From Larus michahellis (lineage: Eukaryota > Chordata > Aves > Charadriiformes > Laridae), in NCBI RefSeq assembly GCF_964199755.1, contig NC_133904.1:1178001-1242000 (forward strand): 64,000 nt of DNA. Reading direction: 5' to 3'. The stretch's first letter is position 1. Every line of letters begins with the position of its first letter. Of this stretch, positions 34,061 through 46,425 are shown piece by piece. A program made the position numbers and the translations under genes. The notes under the pieces were generated by a model. That model was not told the DNA's origin. It saw only the letters and a list, made by a program, of their open reading frames with translations, and did no database searches.

Positions 34061-34740
34061 TTAAGAAGCTTTAAAACCGAAAGTATTTAGAGCAAACACG
34101 ATCTTTCTGTATGCAAAATTGATGAAAGAAAAAGACTTACAGCTCTAAAAATCCACCGCTGCTGCTTATGTAGGAAAGCAAACCCTTGAGTTCCCGTAAA
34201 ACTAATTAGCAGGGGACTGGCACGAGCGGCGGCTGGACCGCAGCCCGCGCCAGGGTCCCTTTGGCCGTGTGCCGGCTGTCCCATCCCTCGCTGTCCCCTG
34301 GGGCCACCCCGAGGTGCTCCTGCAGCACCCACCCTCCGTCCCGGAGGTGTCACCCCCGCAGCCCCCCGCGCACCACGGGGTGGGCAGGGGCTGCCGGCTC
34401 GGCCCAGGAGGACGGGGAATCCCGCAAATCATTCTTTTTTCTTTTTTTTTTAATCCTCAATAGTGTTTAAGATTTTCAGATCCATCCCCGTTTGAGCAAA
34501 TATTTTGATTGCGACTAAGTGAGAACATAACAAATGCTGTTTAGACAAAAGCAACACATTCGCTATTAGTTTTAGACAATTTGTCCTAATATTGTTTTGA
34601 ATCATGCATTTATTCCCCCATAAAGATTTGATTACTTTGCTTGTTTCATTAATCTTTATTTGTTTAATCATCTGCTAAATCTGTTTAATCATTGGTTTAA
34701 GTGGAAAGATTACATGAAGATATTTAAAGCTTGGTGCCAG
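34061..34740. promoter_or_regulatory. AT-rich island with GC-rich insert
   Basis: AT-rich at 34061-34205 and again, strongly, at 34430-34740; the middle (34206-34425) is GC-rich. The right part is non-repetitive, with TTTGTTTAATCATCTGC, CTGTTTAATCATTGG and GCATTTATTCCC words. Two near-identical TTTAATCAT cores lie about 20 bases apart. It resembles conserved developmental enhancers in texture; conservation is not tested. Confidence 0.35.
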
Positions 34741-35360
34741 AGCTGCCCTCGCATCCCATCCAGCGCTCTCTTCCCTCGCGTTTTATCGCCCAGGCTCCTT
34801 GTTTTGCGCAGCCAGCGCCCGGGCTCTCACCTGTTGGGATTTTCCCCAGTTGTCCATCATTTCCCAGCTCTCCACCAGCCGCGGGTGGCAAAACCCAGGG
34901 AGCAAACCCTCACAGCCTGCTTCTGCTGGGATGGAAACGTTTGCCCGGGGCCGGGATGCTGTGCTGGATGCGGCTGCCCGGGTCGGGCAGGAGCCGGGAA
35001 GGAGGGTCCCCGTCCTGGACCGTCCGTGTTTCTGCCACCGGATTTTGTGAGGTGAAGTCAGTTCCCCTGGGAAGCAGGGATGCAGCCGGAGCTGGGTGCC
35101 AGCATCGTCTTTACAGGCAATGTCAGGGGAATTCAGAGACCTATAGCTTTGGGTGCAGAAACGGGGAATTGCGGCTGCAGCACCCGCAGGTTAAAGCCAC
35201 CTTTAAGCCTGGAAAGAGGAACGTGTCTTCAGGCAATTTAGCAAGGACACTCAATGCGGTAGTTTAATAAGGATTTTCTTTTTTTCCGCTGGCTTCTCCC
35301 CACTCTCCGACAGCTCGCCAGCCCCACTCCGCTGCCGGCCGCCCGTCCCGCTCCGCTCTG
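34741..35360. other. GC-leaning spacer, no gene seen
   Basis: Several frames of 80-180 codons overlap without domains. No transposon recognised. Confidence 0.4.
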
Positions 35361-35800
35361 CCCCTGGCCACAGGAAGGGATTAATATTTCATATGACGGC
35401 CGTGTTTTCACTCGCAGAGGCCGGGTAGGAAACATGCAATATTTCACCAGCTCTCGTGTTTGTCTGCTCCTGTAATCAGCGGCCTCAATCACAGGCGTGA
35501 TATTTTATGAATTAATAAAAAAAAGATCATGGACGGTCCGGCGGGACTCGGGGAGAAATCTGCGCGCGGCAGAATTTTAATGAGCACGGTGGGGAATTTC
35601 AGCCCCAACAGCTTTCCTGGGGGGAGGAAATTTTTTTTTTTAATTTTTTTTTTTTCCTTTTCCCTCCTCTTTTCTTCCCCAGCATCTGGGGGGGGTGCGC
35701 GGTCCAGCCTCCCCCTGGGCAGGGAGGTGCCGGCCACCCAGCGGGCAGGGCTGCCCCCGCCCCGGCACTAATTGCACCCACCATCCGGCAATTTGTGGCA
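35361..35800. other. Mixed AT/GC block with A/T tracts
   Basis: An AT-leaning stretch with TTTATGAATTAATAAAAAAAAG near 35505-35526 is followed by T tracts at about 35631-35655 and then GC-rich sequence. No gene seen. Confidence 0.35.
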
Positions 35801-36995
35801 TGCACCGGGCGCTGGCGGATCTTTTATGGCAGATCTTGTACTCATTACTGAATAATTCATCGTTGCATTAATGTCTTCAGATCCCATCGCGCTCCCGCTC
35901 TCTCCTCCTCTCGCTGCTTCGCTCTGCCCACTTGGGAAAACTTTATTATGCCTTGCTCTGACGACAGAGTATACAGATAAAAGATAATTGCTTGGCTTGA
36001 CTCCCCCATTGATATGAAAATAAGATTTAAATTATTCACTTCAGTTTAAAGGTTAGTTGAAGGTTATTACAGGGGATAAAAAAATCACTCTTCATAACAT
36101 TTCTGTTGGAGATGAGACAGGTTTGAAAGGCCTAATTTGCACGGCGGGCCGAGGCGGCTTGTTGTGAATAAACCGAGAGACCCTCAAGAGATTTTAATCG
36201 CCAAGAAGTCAATTATTTATAAGCAAATTACGCTTAGCTGCTCGGATATATACAACACGGTTAGTCATGAATAGGGACAAGATGGAACCTATATAACTTA
36301 ATATACCTCCCATTGTACGATAGTGAAATCTTTACCCGGTGCTTTCCTGCCTCTAATCCCGGCTGGAATTTAATGAGCGGCTGAATTTCAGAGGGGGGGC
36401 CTGATCCTGGCTCCCTTGGACTCCTGTTTATTTTATTCTTCCCCTTCGGTCTCTCAGCTTCCAGCTTCCGTCTCCAGCTCCCTTTTGTGTTGCCGCCTTG
36501 TAAATGGAATTAAAGGATTGTAAATTTTCCTGCCGAGCAATAGGTCTTGAAAGCGGGACGTCGCTTTGCCGAGCGATCGGCTTTACCCAAGCTTTCACTT
36601 AATGCTCTTTTATGTAGGAAACTATTTTAGTGTCTGGTGCTGGGAGAGTGGCAAATCTCCTGTACAGAGTTAATAATTAATGCTGCGGTGGCTTCTGGAA
36701 GCGGGGCTGTATTTCAGCAGTGGGCTCGCCCTGACCGCAGCGCTCTCTATTAATCATCTGCAGTCGCTGCTATGCAAATAAATAGCTACGGAAAACCAAA
36801 ATTGTTGCCCACTGTGCAACGGGATCCCAAGCCTCTGCATATATAATACCGCCGCATAAATCACGACTTCTGTATGCCTACATATGTGTAAAGTATACAT
36901 GTAATAGAGAGATTATGTATTCAGGCTTCAAATGTAGGTGCATTAAAAAGACATCTACGTCTTCCACTCAGATGCCTGCATTAATACAGGGAAAT
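35801..36995. promoter_or_regulatory. Large AT-rich island, candidate regulatory cluster
   Basis: About 1.2 kb of continuous, non-repetitive AT-rich sequence, one of the two most uniform islands in the window. It contains ATGCAAAT at 36772-36779, an exact POU octamer, close to TTAATCATCTGC (a homeodomain-type core beside a CATCTG E-box). It also has CAATTATTTATAAGC and GCAAATTACGC words near 36211-36235 and repeated AT-rich ATATATA words. No coding frame of note occurs over most of its length. It passes directly into a CpG-rich block. The inference is a cluster of conserved noncoding elements; there is no direct evidence of function. Confidence 0.42.
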
Positions 36996-37310
36996 GCAAA
37001 CGTGCCTCTGCCCCCCGGGGTGAGCGTCGCTGCGGCGAGGAGCGCAGGGCTGGCAGCTCCTGCCCCCGACTCCATCGCCCTCCGTACCCCGCTTCGCTGG
37101 AGCTGGCGATGCAGAGGCCAAGCGTCGTCGCCGGCGGCTCCTGCGGACCCCTCCCGGTAGCCAATACCCCGAGGAGGGGGCTCCCAAAGGCTCTCGGGCA
37201 GCGTGAGCCGGGCTGGGGCCGCCCGCACCGTTCACCACCCGACCCTGCCTTGGGTTTGCCGCTGCTCTGCCAAAGTCGGAGCGTCCAGGCTGAGCATTTG
37301 CCTTGGGCTG
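36996..37310. promoter_or_regulatory. CpG-island-like block
   Basis: CpG-rich sequence adjoining a large AT-rich island, with closely spaced GCGTCGC, GCGGCGAGG and CGTCGTCGCCGG words. It may be a small CpG island. No exon or promoter element is identified. Confidence 0.35.
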
Positions 37311-38060
37311 CAATTAATTACTTGAGTTTTCGGGGGGCAACTCCAGCTGAAATAATGTTATCTGTTTCCTGGAGTGTGTTTAGAGGGAAAAAAAAACGCT
37401 TTCTCTCTGCCTCTGCGCGCTGCCGGCAGTGGTTTGGGGTTGCTCCAGAGATCTGCCGCTCCAGACCCCAGCGTTGTGCCCCGTAAGGGATGCGCAGAGC
37501 TGGCTTCGCGGGGAAGCGGCTTCCTCTGGCCTTTGGATGATTTCCGTATGGAAAACCCTCCCTCAGGGCAGCAGCTCCGGTCGCTGGGGGTTCCATGGTC
37601 CTGGCTCTCTCCCGCTGCGGTGGCCTCGGAGCACTGGTGCTACTCGTGTCCCTTCGCGGGGGCAGGACATCAACGTGCTCTAAAGCCTGTTGTTAAAAAC
37701 ATAAAATGAAATCATTCTCCCTGAGAAAAGATTAATTCTTTTTAACAGCTTTTAGAAAAGGGTGAAATCAAACCCAAAGACATTTGAAAGGCCGGGCCGG
37801 CCGTGTGCTCCGCAGCTCTGCGAGCTTGCCTGGGCATTTTGGAATTTTTTATCACAGCTTTTTTATGTAATAACACTGTAAAATGTTTGCCGGTCTGCTT
37901 TAGTTGTGTTACCGCTTGACTTGGATACTTTTATTTTTTGAAAATGCCACCGGTTTTCAATGAAATCGCCCAAGTTTTGGCAATGGAAGAGGGTATAGGC
38001 CACATACCGTGCAGTCCTCATTGGATCTAGGAGATATTTTGCCTTTTTTTGAACTAGATT
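37311..38060. promoter_or_regulatory. Mixed block ending in an AT-rich island
   Basis: AT patch with GCAATTAATTACTTG at about 37310-37325, then GC-rich to 37680, then AT-rich and non-repetitive to 38060 (TAATAACACTGTAAAATG, CACCGGTTTTC). No gene seen. Confidence 0.3.
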
Positions 38061-38440
38061 TCTCGCACACGTCCTTGGGTGCGGATCCCTGTTGGTACAC
38101 GTTTCTGCGTGTCACATGTTAAAAACACAGGCTCAGCATTTTGCGGTGCGATTTGAGCTGGAGGAAGCTGCCGGCGGCAGCGCTGTGTGGTTGAAAGGCG
38201 CCATCCCTCTCCCCGACGCCGGCCGGGCCGTCCCAGCGCCAGCGCTGCCCCACACCCTCCTTCCGCAAGGGCGGCCGAGCCTGGCAGGGGCAGGGGCCGC
38301 TGTGGGGACGGGGCGATGGCCCCGGGGAACCCCGTCCCTCCGCGCGATGTCCCCTGGCCCCGGGGGGCCGTCCCCCCGCGCGGCACCGGAGGGGCTGTCG
38401 CTGCAGAAGTGCTGCTAATCAGGCGTCTTCCTCCGCAGCG
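38061..38440. promoter_or_regulatory. CpG-rich block
   Basis: After a short AT-leaning lead the sequence is CpG-dense from about 38150 to 38410 (GCCGGCGGCAGCGC, GACGCCGGCCGGGCCG). It resembles a short CpG island. The end, CTTCCTCCGCAG at 38440, looks like a splice acceptor, but the following frame closes within about 22 codons. Confidence 0.3.
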
Positions 38441-38880
38441 CCATCAGAAAGGCTGCGAGCTGTCAGCCGGCGTTATTTATGCGTGTATATTTTGTTTGAA
38501 ATGAGATGTAAGCAAAGCCCATGTGTGCCTCCAATCTCCTTTGTAGCAGAAGAAAGGAAAGAGCGAAGAATATGTTTGCAATCATGTCTGGCCCTTGATT
38601 TGTAGCTTTGCTCAGTGTCGATGCGGGGTCTGGAGCGTACCTGCCTCTGTAGGAAAGCGGGAGCGGAGCTATTTCTGTATGCACAGAGGTGTCGTGTTCG
38701 AGTTAAACCCTTTTACCTTTTATTTAAAATTCACAGAGGCTTGACAGGTAATCTCAGGAGCTGGATCATTATGGCAGCCAAAGCCAACCTGTAGCAAACG
38801 ATGCCTTGTAAATCCCCTGGCTAAAATAATGGGCTTTATTCTGCCTCCCTTTTCTTTTCACAATTAGTGCTCCAGGCCCC
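38441..38880. promoter_or_regulatory. AT-leaning island
   Basis: Non-repetitive sequence with GCGTTATTTATGCG and CCTTTTATTTAAAATTC words. No coding content recognised. Confidence 0.28.
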
Positions 38881-39690
38881 AGAGCGACAACCCTCGCTCC
38901 GCAGCAGGAGGAGGTCGGAGCCCTGCAAAAGCACAGGGAGCTGTGGGTGCCTTGGATGGGGAGCGAGAGCAGCGCATGGTCCATCGGGGCACTGGGGGAG
39001 GATGGAGGAAGGTGAGGAAGAGGAGGAAGCCATCGCCTGCCACTGTCATGGAGTCATCCCAGGGTCCTGGTGGTGGGATGCGGGGTTTGGGCTGTGTTTC
39101 TCCCAAGAAAGCAGGAAAAGTGCTGGGCGACGTGCTGGCAGCCTCGCTCAGCATCGGGCAGGTATCGGGGGCTCCCCAGGCTCTGCCCTGCATTTGGGGT
39201 TCAGCCCCACATCCCAGGTGGAGACCACGGAAAGTCAGGAATTGCTCTCCGGGACACCCTGTCTGGCTGCTGTGCTGGGCCAGAGCAGCCATCGGTGCTG
39301 CCTGGGTCTGGCCCGTGCTGGTGGGCAAGGTCTGCAAATCTTAGCCATGTGCCGGGAGGGAGAGGATGCAAAACCCTGCGTAAGGCCTGAGCTGATATGA
39401 AAATCCCCAAAGTGAGGGTCCCACCGAGCACGCCAGCCCTCAGCGAGTTTCATACAGAATCCTGCTGAGGTGATGAACGGGCTGCAAATGATCTTTACTA
39501 ATACCCCAAATAATAATAGTAGTAGTAGTAGTAATAATACTGATGATGCTGGTGCTGATGCCTGCCTTCCCTGCAGCCCCAGCCCTGTCCCCGCAGCGGT
39601 GGGAGCACGGTCCCAGCACAGGGGCTGCCACCGGCTCCGGAGCGGTGGAGGCTGCGGTCTGCGTCTTCGCCCAGCCATTGCACGGTGCCT
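38881..39690. other. GC-leaning spacer, no gene seen
   Basis: Frames of up to 177 codons overlap on both strands without domains. A small trinucleotide repeat is annotated separately within it. Confidence 0.4.
39510..39549 (+). repeat. AAT/AGT trinucleotide microsatellite
   Basis: Short tandem trinucleotides AAT, then five or so AGT units, then AAT, followed by a degenerate GATGATGCTGGTGCTGATG stretch. Confidence 0.85.
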
Positions 39691-40800
39691 GGGCGGGGAG
39701 AGATTAGTGAACTAATTGGGTGGAATTGGTGGAGCTGGAATACATATTGATGGGGTTGTCGGGATGATTATATTGCTGAGGGCATGTACAGCTGGGGAGG
39801 GAGCGCTTTGATCTCACAGAAACCACGTTGCCGTCTCCTGTTCTCATTATCAGAGGTGCCTTGGGAGCCTCTTTTAAAGCCCCCCGAGATTTCTGCCCCC
39901 GGGGCCCGGGAGGTGCAGGAGGCTGCTGGGGCAGGAAGGCTGCGGGCTGAAATGACATGGGGACCAAAAGCAGCATCGCCGGACCCTGCTCTGGCGTCGG
40001 TGCAGCCAACGCCGGCCAGAAACGGGTGAGACTCGGCATCCTGCTGCTGCTGGGGACGTCCCGTTATCCATAGGGAATCGCTCTGCCTATTACTGGGGGA
40101 AACTCCGGCAGTAACTGGCCTCGCTTCGCAGGCAGAGCGTGCTTTCCTTGTTGCACCGTAACCTCTGGCACCGGGTATCAGCTTTCCTGGTGTTAAGTGC
40201 CCGTGAAATGAAATACTCATCAGGGGAAAAATTGCTTGGGAGAGTTAAATTGGCGTGCAGCGTCTCCGGGCGTTGCTGGGGGAGGAGGAGAAGGTGGCAG
40301 CAGCGCTTTTCCCCTCCCAACACCCCGCTGCCTCGGGGGAGCCTGGGGCGGAAAATACTGCCCAGCTTTTTAGCAGCTAGCGATGAGGCTGGGCCCCTCG
40401 TGCACTCCCACGTTAGCCTTCCCTCCATGTTCAGAGGTATAAAAATTCCTCTTAAATCATTCAGTGGTTCTCTAATGTATTCACAATGTGGACTATAGAA
40501 CAAGATCTGAAACACTCTTTTTTCCAGTAAGACTATTAAATGGTGACACTTTGACACCAGCAAGAAGTATATGAGATTAAAAAGTAAAAACTGCATAGAA
40601 ATCTAAGTGCCTTCACATACTGTTAGAATAAAAATTGCTGTTAGGAGCATTAAAATAGAGTACTTGTCAGGAGCGAAGGATTCCAGAGACGTGCCTGCCG
40701 GTCTCTGTGGCATCGACGCATGTGGTTTCCTCTTAGGTAAATTACAGAGCGTTTAGAGGAGGCAGAGGATGCCCTTGCGGGCGCTGAGGTGGAGGATGAA
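39691..40800. promoter_or_regulatory. AT-leaning block, possible noncoding element cluster
   Basis: AT-leaning sequence at 39700-39800 and again at 40140-40240 and 40430-40740, separated by GC-rich gaps. The 40430-40680 stretch is the most AT-rich and non-repetitive. No gene seen; the frame at 40090-40596 (minus, 168 codons) is long for AT-leaning DNA but has no recognisable domain. Confidence 0.28.
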
Positions 40801-42710
40801 GGTGCGAGGGCGGGACGGGCGGCTGCTGGCGCGGGGCTGGGCTGCGGCCTCTCCTCCCGGGCCGTGGGCTGGTGAGGGACGCGGGGGGTCCCAGAGAGGC
40901 CGTTTCATCTGCCCGTGACATTTGAAATCCCCTGGAGGCAGCTGGTGGATGAAAGCAGCAAACGAAGGAGCCGGCTTTTCTTGGCACGATTAATCATTTA
41001 TTAGCTAATCAAGAACGCTCGCAGGAGATGAGGAGAGCGAGGGAAGCTCATTTCTAATAGGAATTAGTTAGCTTACGGTTATTTTTTCCCTTCACTCTGA
41101 TTTCCCAAGGAAATGATGCTTGAGGAGGTCTGCTTTTCCAGCAGTCACCCCCTCCTCGCTTTCCAGCATCCCGGGATCCCTTGCAGCCCGGCCGGGATGA
41201 CCCAGAAAACCACTCGGTGTCTGAAATACACAGCACAGGGCGGCGAGGAAGCAAACCGAGGGCTTACTGGCCTACTTCAGACAAAATTTCTGCTCTTGCT
41301 AGGGTGGGGATCCTGCCCCATGTGCTGCCCTGGGTGGCGCGAAGGAGGCGCTGTGGGCTCCGGGCTGCAGGAAGCCCCTTGGCCCCCGGCTCTCCCCACT
41401 GACACAGCAGGGTGCCCGGGTGCCGTGCTTGTCTGGTCCCAGCGGCCGCTGGCTACGGGGAAGCCGTTCCAGCCCCGCTGCCGGCCATTGGGCACGTGCC
41501 AAACTGGATTGACTCCTGCTCAGTTCCGATACCGCTCTTCCCAGAGGGAGTCTCTTTGAATTGCAGCTGGCGAGGCAGGAGCTCGCGGCGCGGGGCAGAG
41601 CTATGGCGCCGGCAGCTCTCTTGGGGAGAAACGCATTTACAAGCCAAGGCAAATCGGCAGCTGTTGACGCCGTGCACGCCGACACGGCTGCACAGGGGCT
41701 TTGTGCTGGCATGGGGTAGCAGGACCGCGGCCCGCAGCGCGGCCGGCAGCATGGAGGCGTGCGTGGAGCTGCTCCGAGGGCAGGCAGCATCGCTGCGGGT
41801 CATGCCGCCGCATCCTGGCAGTCCTCGTGTGCTCTCCAGCTGATGCACACAGCAAAAAGGAGTCGGGGAGTGGGTACGGAGATCAATCTGGTTGCCCACC
41901 CTTGTCATCTTCGGGAAAGCACGTCTGGGAGGGGTGCTGGCACGGGGAGCCATCAGCGCTCCCCACCTCCCTGCCAAGGTCAAGCCTAGGGCTCCGGCAG
42001 TCAGACTGGATGGCACACTCCCGTCTGGGATTCTTCGCCACTGTGTCAGCATCATTTCTTCATGCCCTACAGACAAACATGTCATGGCCTGGAAGGGAGA
42101 GGGAGACATGGGAGAGGTTGTCATTGTGAGGAGCCCGAGCGGGCAGAGGCAGGAGGAGCCGTGTCTGCGGGGAGCTGGAGGACCAGGAGAAGTCTGGCGG
42201 GGGGAAACAGCCCTCCCCAGGCCTGGCTGCAGCCCGGCCCGTGCACGGGAAGGCGGCCAGATCCAGACCCGCTTGCCACAGTGCCACGTGCATCCCTCCA
42301 GCATCCCTGCCCTGGCACGGAGGGAGGGACGGGAGCGAGAGGGGAGCTCAGGGCTGGGCCAAATCCCGTGAAAGGGCTCCCTGGGATGGGATGCTCCCAG
42401 CAGGAGCCGGAGCAGGCAGGGCAGGATCTGTGCCTGCTCCGCTCTGGAGCAGGGGGCTGCCCTGAGCTGGGCACCAGCCCTCGCTGCTGGGCCAGGCTCC
42501 CTGAGCTGTGGGAAAACGCTCTCCGGAGTTGTGGTTCTCCAGAAAGATCCCTGGAACCACCTGGAGAGGCACCGTGGGCATCAAACCAGGACCTGCTCAT
42601 GCGACTCTGCAGCTTCGCGGGGCATCAGCCTCCGCCCGGGTTTTCCCGCGGGGTCCAAGGGCTGCGGCTGGCCACCGCCGCCTCGGCCCCTCGCACGGGA
42701 GCTGCAAAAT
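40801..42710. other. GC-rich spacer with small AT patch
   Basis: GC-rich throughout except 40980-41110 (GATTAATCATTTATTAGC). A 283-codon minus-strand frame (41453-42304) and a 216-codon plus-strand frame (42062-42712) overlap each other and several shorter frames, and show no domain. Treated as noncoding. Confidence 0.42.
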
Positions 42711-43200
42711 AATTAGTGGCTTTTGTTAAACCTCCAGCTCCTGGAATCGTGTTGGGTGAAAACCTCCATTTCCTGAGAAGAGAGTCTGATTTCAACCTTC
42801 ACGGCTTTAAAAAATGAGCACTAGTCTCTCAAACTAAATAAAAATAAGACAAAATATATTACATTTTAAAATCTTGTGACATTTTGGGGACTGACTCATG
42901 ATTTTTGAATGTTTGGAACCAGTAGCACCGCAATCAATTTTGCTGCTTCCTTGGATGATTGCTTTCCGAGAGGTTTTAATTCTACTATAAATACTTCAGC
43001 TTTACAACCGCAGCCTCAGTCAGATATGCAATAATACCCAGTTCTGCATTTCAGGTAAGGCTTTAAACTAAATTAAATCTCCTCAGTATAGCTAATCAGA
43101 GATTAGCTTTGATCACAGTTTGTTAGCCCAGGCCAATCCTATTCAAATCCTCTGGCAGACCTAATATCAAGAGTGCTTTGTCCTGCGCTTATAACGTGAA
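42711..43200. promoter_or_regulatory. AT-rich island, possible conserved noncoding element
   Basis: About 490 bases of non-repetitive AT-rich sequence with AAAATATATTACATTTTAAA, TTTTAATTCTACTATAAATAC and AATCAGAGATTAGC words. No coding content. Confidence 0.33.
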
Positions 43201-43975
43201 GCCCCATCCCCAGGGCAAGGCAGAGGCGCTTTTTTCTCTTCTACTTTGAGATATTTCTCTACACGCAGCGAAACGTCTCCCTGGTGCAGTCGGTGTCTCC
43301 TGCTGCCCTGGGACGCTTGGTGGTGGCCACCCAGTGCATGCGGCTTTAGGTCCCACCTCTGCCAGCTCCCAGCCTTTCCTTGGGCTTTCCTTCCTCCCAT
43401 GGCATCCGACGAGAGGGTGAAGATCCGTGCTGGAAATGGGAAGAGGTAATGGAAATGGGAGCTGGGGTGTTTTGCTAGAGCCTGGCTATAGGGTACCAAG
43501 AACGCCACCGTGTCGAGGTCCGCACGTTCAGATTTAGTGATGGCTATTTGCTGCTTTCCCGTTTATGAAGTATACTTAAAAGCAGTGGAAATGGTGTCTT
43601 TCTCTTCCAGCATGAGGGATGTGAGAGCAGAGTGACACCAGGCAGGATCTGGGTGCAGCAGAAGTCACTTTCCGACAGCTCCCTGGGATGACGGGGGGCT
43701 GCGGAGGTTGCTCTGCCCGCTCCGTGCAGCTCACGCCTGCAGTTGCGTGCGTGGACGCGTGTGTGTGCACCTGTGTCTGCCAGCCGCGCTGCCCAGTGGG
43801 AGCACCGCCGTGTCCTCTGCCAGCCGGGGCAGAGCCGAGGGCAGCGGCCAGGCTCATTTTGCTGAGCCGTCGCCGCAGAGGCCGCCGCGATGCGGAGGAA
43901 GCCGTGCTCCGAGCAATTCCTCTCCTGCACCCGCTGCACAGCACTTGTTGCCCTCCTGTGATGACTTGAACCAGC
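43201..43975. other. Mixed to GC-rich spacer, no gene seen
   Basis: Contains a short GT-rich patch near 43745-43780. No gene or transposon recognised. Confidence 0.4.
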
Positions 43976-44430
43976 CCTTTCTCCTGGTTAGAAACGTCCT
44001 CCGTTGCTGCTGTTCCTCTGTATTATTTATAGCCCAGTAAGTGTCTGAGATCACAAACGCTGATATTGAGCTTACTTAGCTACCCAGCAGTATTCCTGCT
44101 TGAAACAATATAGTTTGACTGTTGCTATCGATTTTAGGGGGTTGTGCGATGGGTTAGAGTTCCTTTGAGCCAACTGGTATATTAAGCAATCATTTCTATA
44201 GCAGATGACATAACTCCCCCGGCATCAGTTTGCCCTAATGGGCCTGGTATTACTCATGTGCTAATTGATTGGGCATGGAGAGGAGAAAAGCTAAATTCAC
44301 TTGCGAGGTGATTTTTATGGCCAGGCTCATAACAGAGGTAATTTGCTGAAAACGTTCAGTCCCTCTCCGGTTATGTACCATCATCATCTGCATTCCTGCA
44401 CGCCATCTCCTTGCCACGCTTCAATCAGCA
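43976..44430. promoter_or_regulatory. AT-leaning island, possible conserved noncoding element
   Basis: Non-repetitive sequence with ATATTAAGCAATCATTTC and GTGCTAATTGATTGGGC words. The latter combines a homeodomain-type core with an inverted CCAAT. No coding content. Confidence 0.33.
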
Positions 44431-45639
44431 AACCGGGCTCCGTTCAGGGCACCCGAGGTGAAATCCCCAAGGAGTCACTGTGACGGAGTGTTTCTCCCTT
44501 CTCTGCGTTGTGCTGAGGGATACACGGAGCTGGGGGGGGCCCAGGGAGCCCCGGCCATGCGGGACCTCCTGCCGCGCTTCCCAGCCCCAGCGTGGGCTTC
44601 AGAAGAGCCCCCGTTCTCCTGGTGAAACACTCTGTTCTGAGCAAAAATGTTTATTTCTGCAGCAGGCAGAGAGAGTTTCATCCCGGAAACCTTTGTGCTT
44701 GCATCTCCCGTGCACAAATCCACAGGGACGGGGAAAGGAAAGCAAATCCTCCTCCTCCGCTGTTAAGTTTAAGGTGGTTAAAACCTTGACTCGACCACTC
44801 ATCCCAAAAGCAGTCCCTTGAAAACCCCAGATCTGTCCCATGTCTCTGCCGGGGCGATGCTGGGCTCAAGGGCAGATGCTTTCAGGCAGTCGGGGAAATC
44901 GTCTAACAGATGAGGGCTGGTGCCTTTGAAGTCATCAGCTGCCTGCCTGCCTGCAAAATCAAAACTGGAGCTTAGAGCAGCTTGGAATATCACTAGATCT
45001 TGGAAGAGATGTCAGAGACTGGTCCTCGTTATCTTGCCGAAGACTGATGGGTTTCTAAAGCTGACAAGGTGAGCTCGTGTATGTGTAACGGCACGTAACA
45101 TCTAGCTAACCTGAAATTGCTGAAATTTCCCCAGAGCTGGAAGAAAGCCAGTCAGTCCTGCAGAAAAAAACAGACCCAAAGGCTTGTTCTGGGCTCTGCT
45201 GGATCGTGCTGTTAGGCCAGATCAGACACACTGTCAAATTTTGGGCAGTCCTTTGGTTGAGACAGATAGAGCCTGGGAGAAAAATGCCGAGCTCGCCCCA
45301 TCCATCCCAGCAGAGCTGGAGCTGGATCGGCCCTTCTCCAGGCGGCACGTGGGATGCTGCCGTGACGCTGGCTCCAGCAGCACCAGGCCCATGGGAAGGA
45401 AAAAACGCATCTGTCATCACTCGGGCGGGTGGGGAACCTCAAGAGGGACCGGCTGCGGCCACAACCTGCATCGTGCTTATCTTTTGGGAGGGAAGTCTTG
45501 CGAGGAGGCTTGACGAAACGTCCGGAGCTGGCGGGAGGTCTGGCCCCCATCCCCAGGCCCCGCGAGATAAGGGTCTGCAGGAAGCCTGGGGCAGGATTTC
45601 CCTCCGCTTTCCGCCTCCTGGCTTTGCGGAAAGAAGGAA
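44431..45639. other. Mixed spacer, no gene seen
   Basis: Moderate GC. ACAAGGTGAGCTC near 45065-45077 resembles a splice donor, but no exon upstream can be defined. Nothing else recognised. Confidence 0.38.
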
Positions 45640-46425
45640 GACGGTGAAGCGAGACGAGGGAGGTGACACGGCACAGGCTGCCACCCCCTTGTCACGGCGA
45701 GCGGCTGCGTCCCGTGGAGCAGCCGGGTGCCAGCGGGGCGGCGGGTTGCAACGGCGAGAGCGGGGAGGTTTGGAGAAGGCGCTGCCGGTTCGGGATGCAA
45801 CAGGGATCCGCGCTTTATCCAGCGGGAAAACTCCCTCCCCCCCGGCAGCCCCCTGGGAGGCGAGCCGGCCTCGCTCGGCGGCGGGGGGGGTGAGGGGTCC
45901 CGGTGGGAAGGCAGCGCCTCCGCCCTCCCGGGGGTGGGGGTTCCCCGGGGCAGCGATGGGGCCGCGCTGTGCCCGTGTCCCCGCGGGGGTCCGGGGGGGG
46001 GGAGGCGCGGGTGCACGGCCGGCCACAGCCACACGGTGGTAGGAGAGTCCCTCGGCGGAGAGCGGCGGGACGGGGCTGCCCGAGCCGGCCGAGCCCCCCC
46101 GCAGCCCCGTCGCAGCATCCCCCCCCTTCCCCCGGCAGGGCGATCCCGGCACGGCGGTGCAGCGGCATCCCTCCGCTCCAGCCCTCCCCCTGCATCCCCT
46201 CCTCTGGCTAACGCCTCCAGCCACCCCTTCCTCCTCCTCCTCCTCCTCCTCCTCCTCCTCCAACCTCCTTCATCCCAGCCAGCTGCAGGGAGCAGAGCGC
46301 CGGAGGCTGCGGGGCTCGGCTGCCTTCTCCTGCCCCGGGGGGGACGGGGACCCCCGCACCCGCTGGGTCACCGGGCAGTTATTTGTTCCGTCGGGATATT
46401 CGCATCCTGTCCCGGCTGCGCTGTG
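45640..46425 (+). promoter_or_regulatory. CpG-island-like block ending in a splice-donor consensus
   Basis: The longest CpG-dense stretch in the window, nearly 800 bases, with frequent GCGGCG, CCGGCC and GGCGAGC words, interrupted only by a CTC microsatellite. At 46423-46428 it reaches GTGAGT preceded by GCGCT, a good 5' splice-site match. CpG islands with a donor near the downstream edge are typical of vertebrate 5' exons, so a promoter with a noncoding or short first exon on the plus strand is possible. No TATA box or recognisable protein was seen. The overlapping long frames (298, 278, 274 codons) are mutually exclusive artefacts of GC-rich DNA. Confidence 0.4.
46229..46261 (+). repeat. 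(CTC)n microsatellite
   Basis: About eleven uninterrupted CTC/TCC trinucleotides within the CpG-rich block. Confidence 0.95.
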
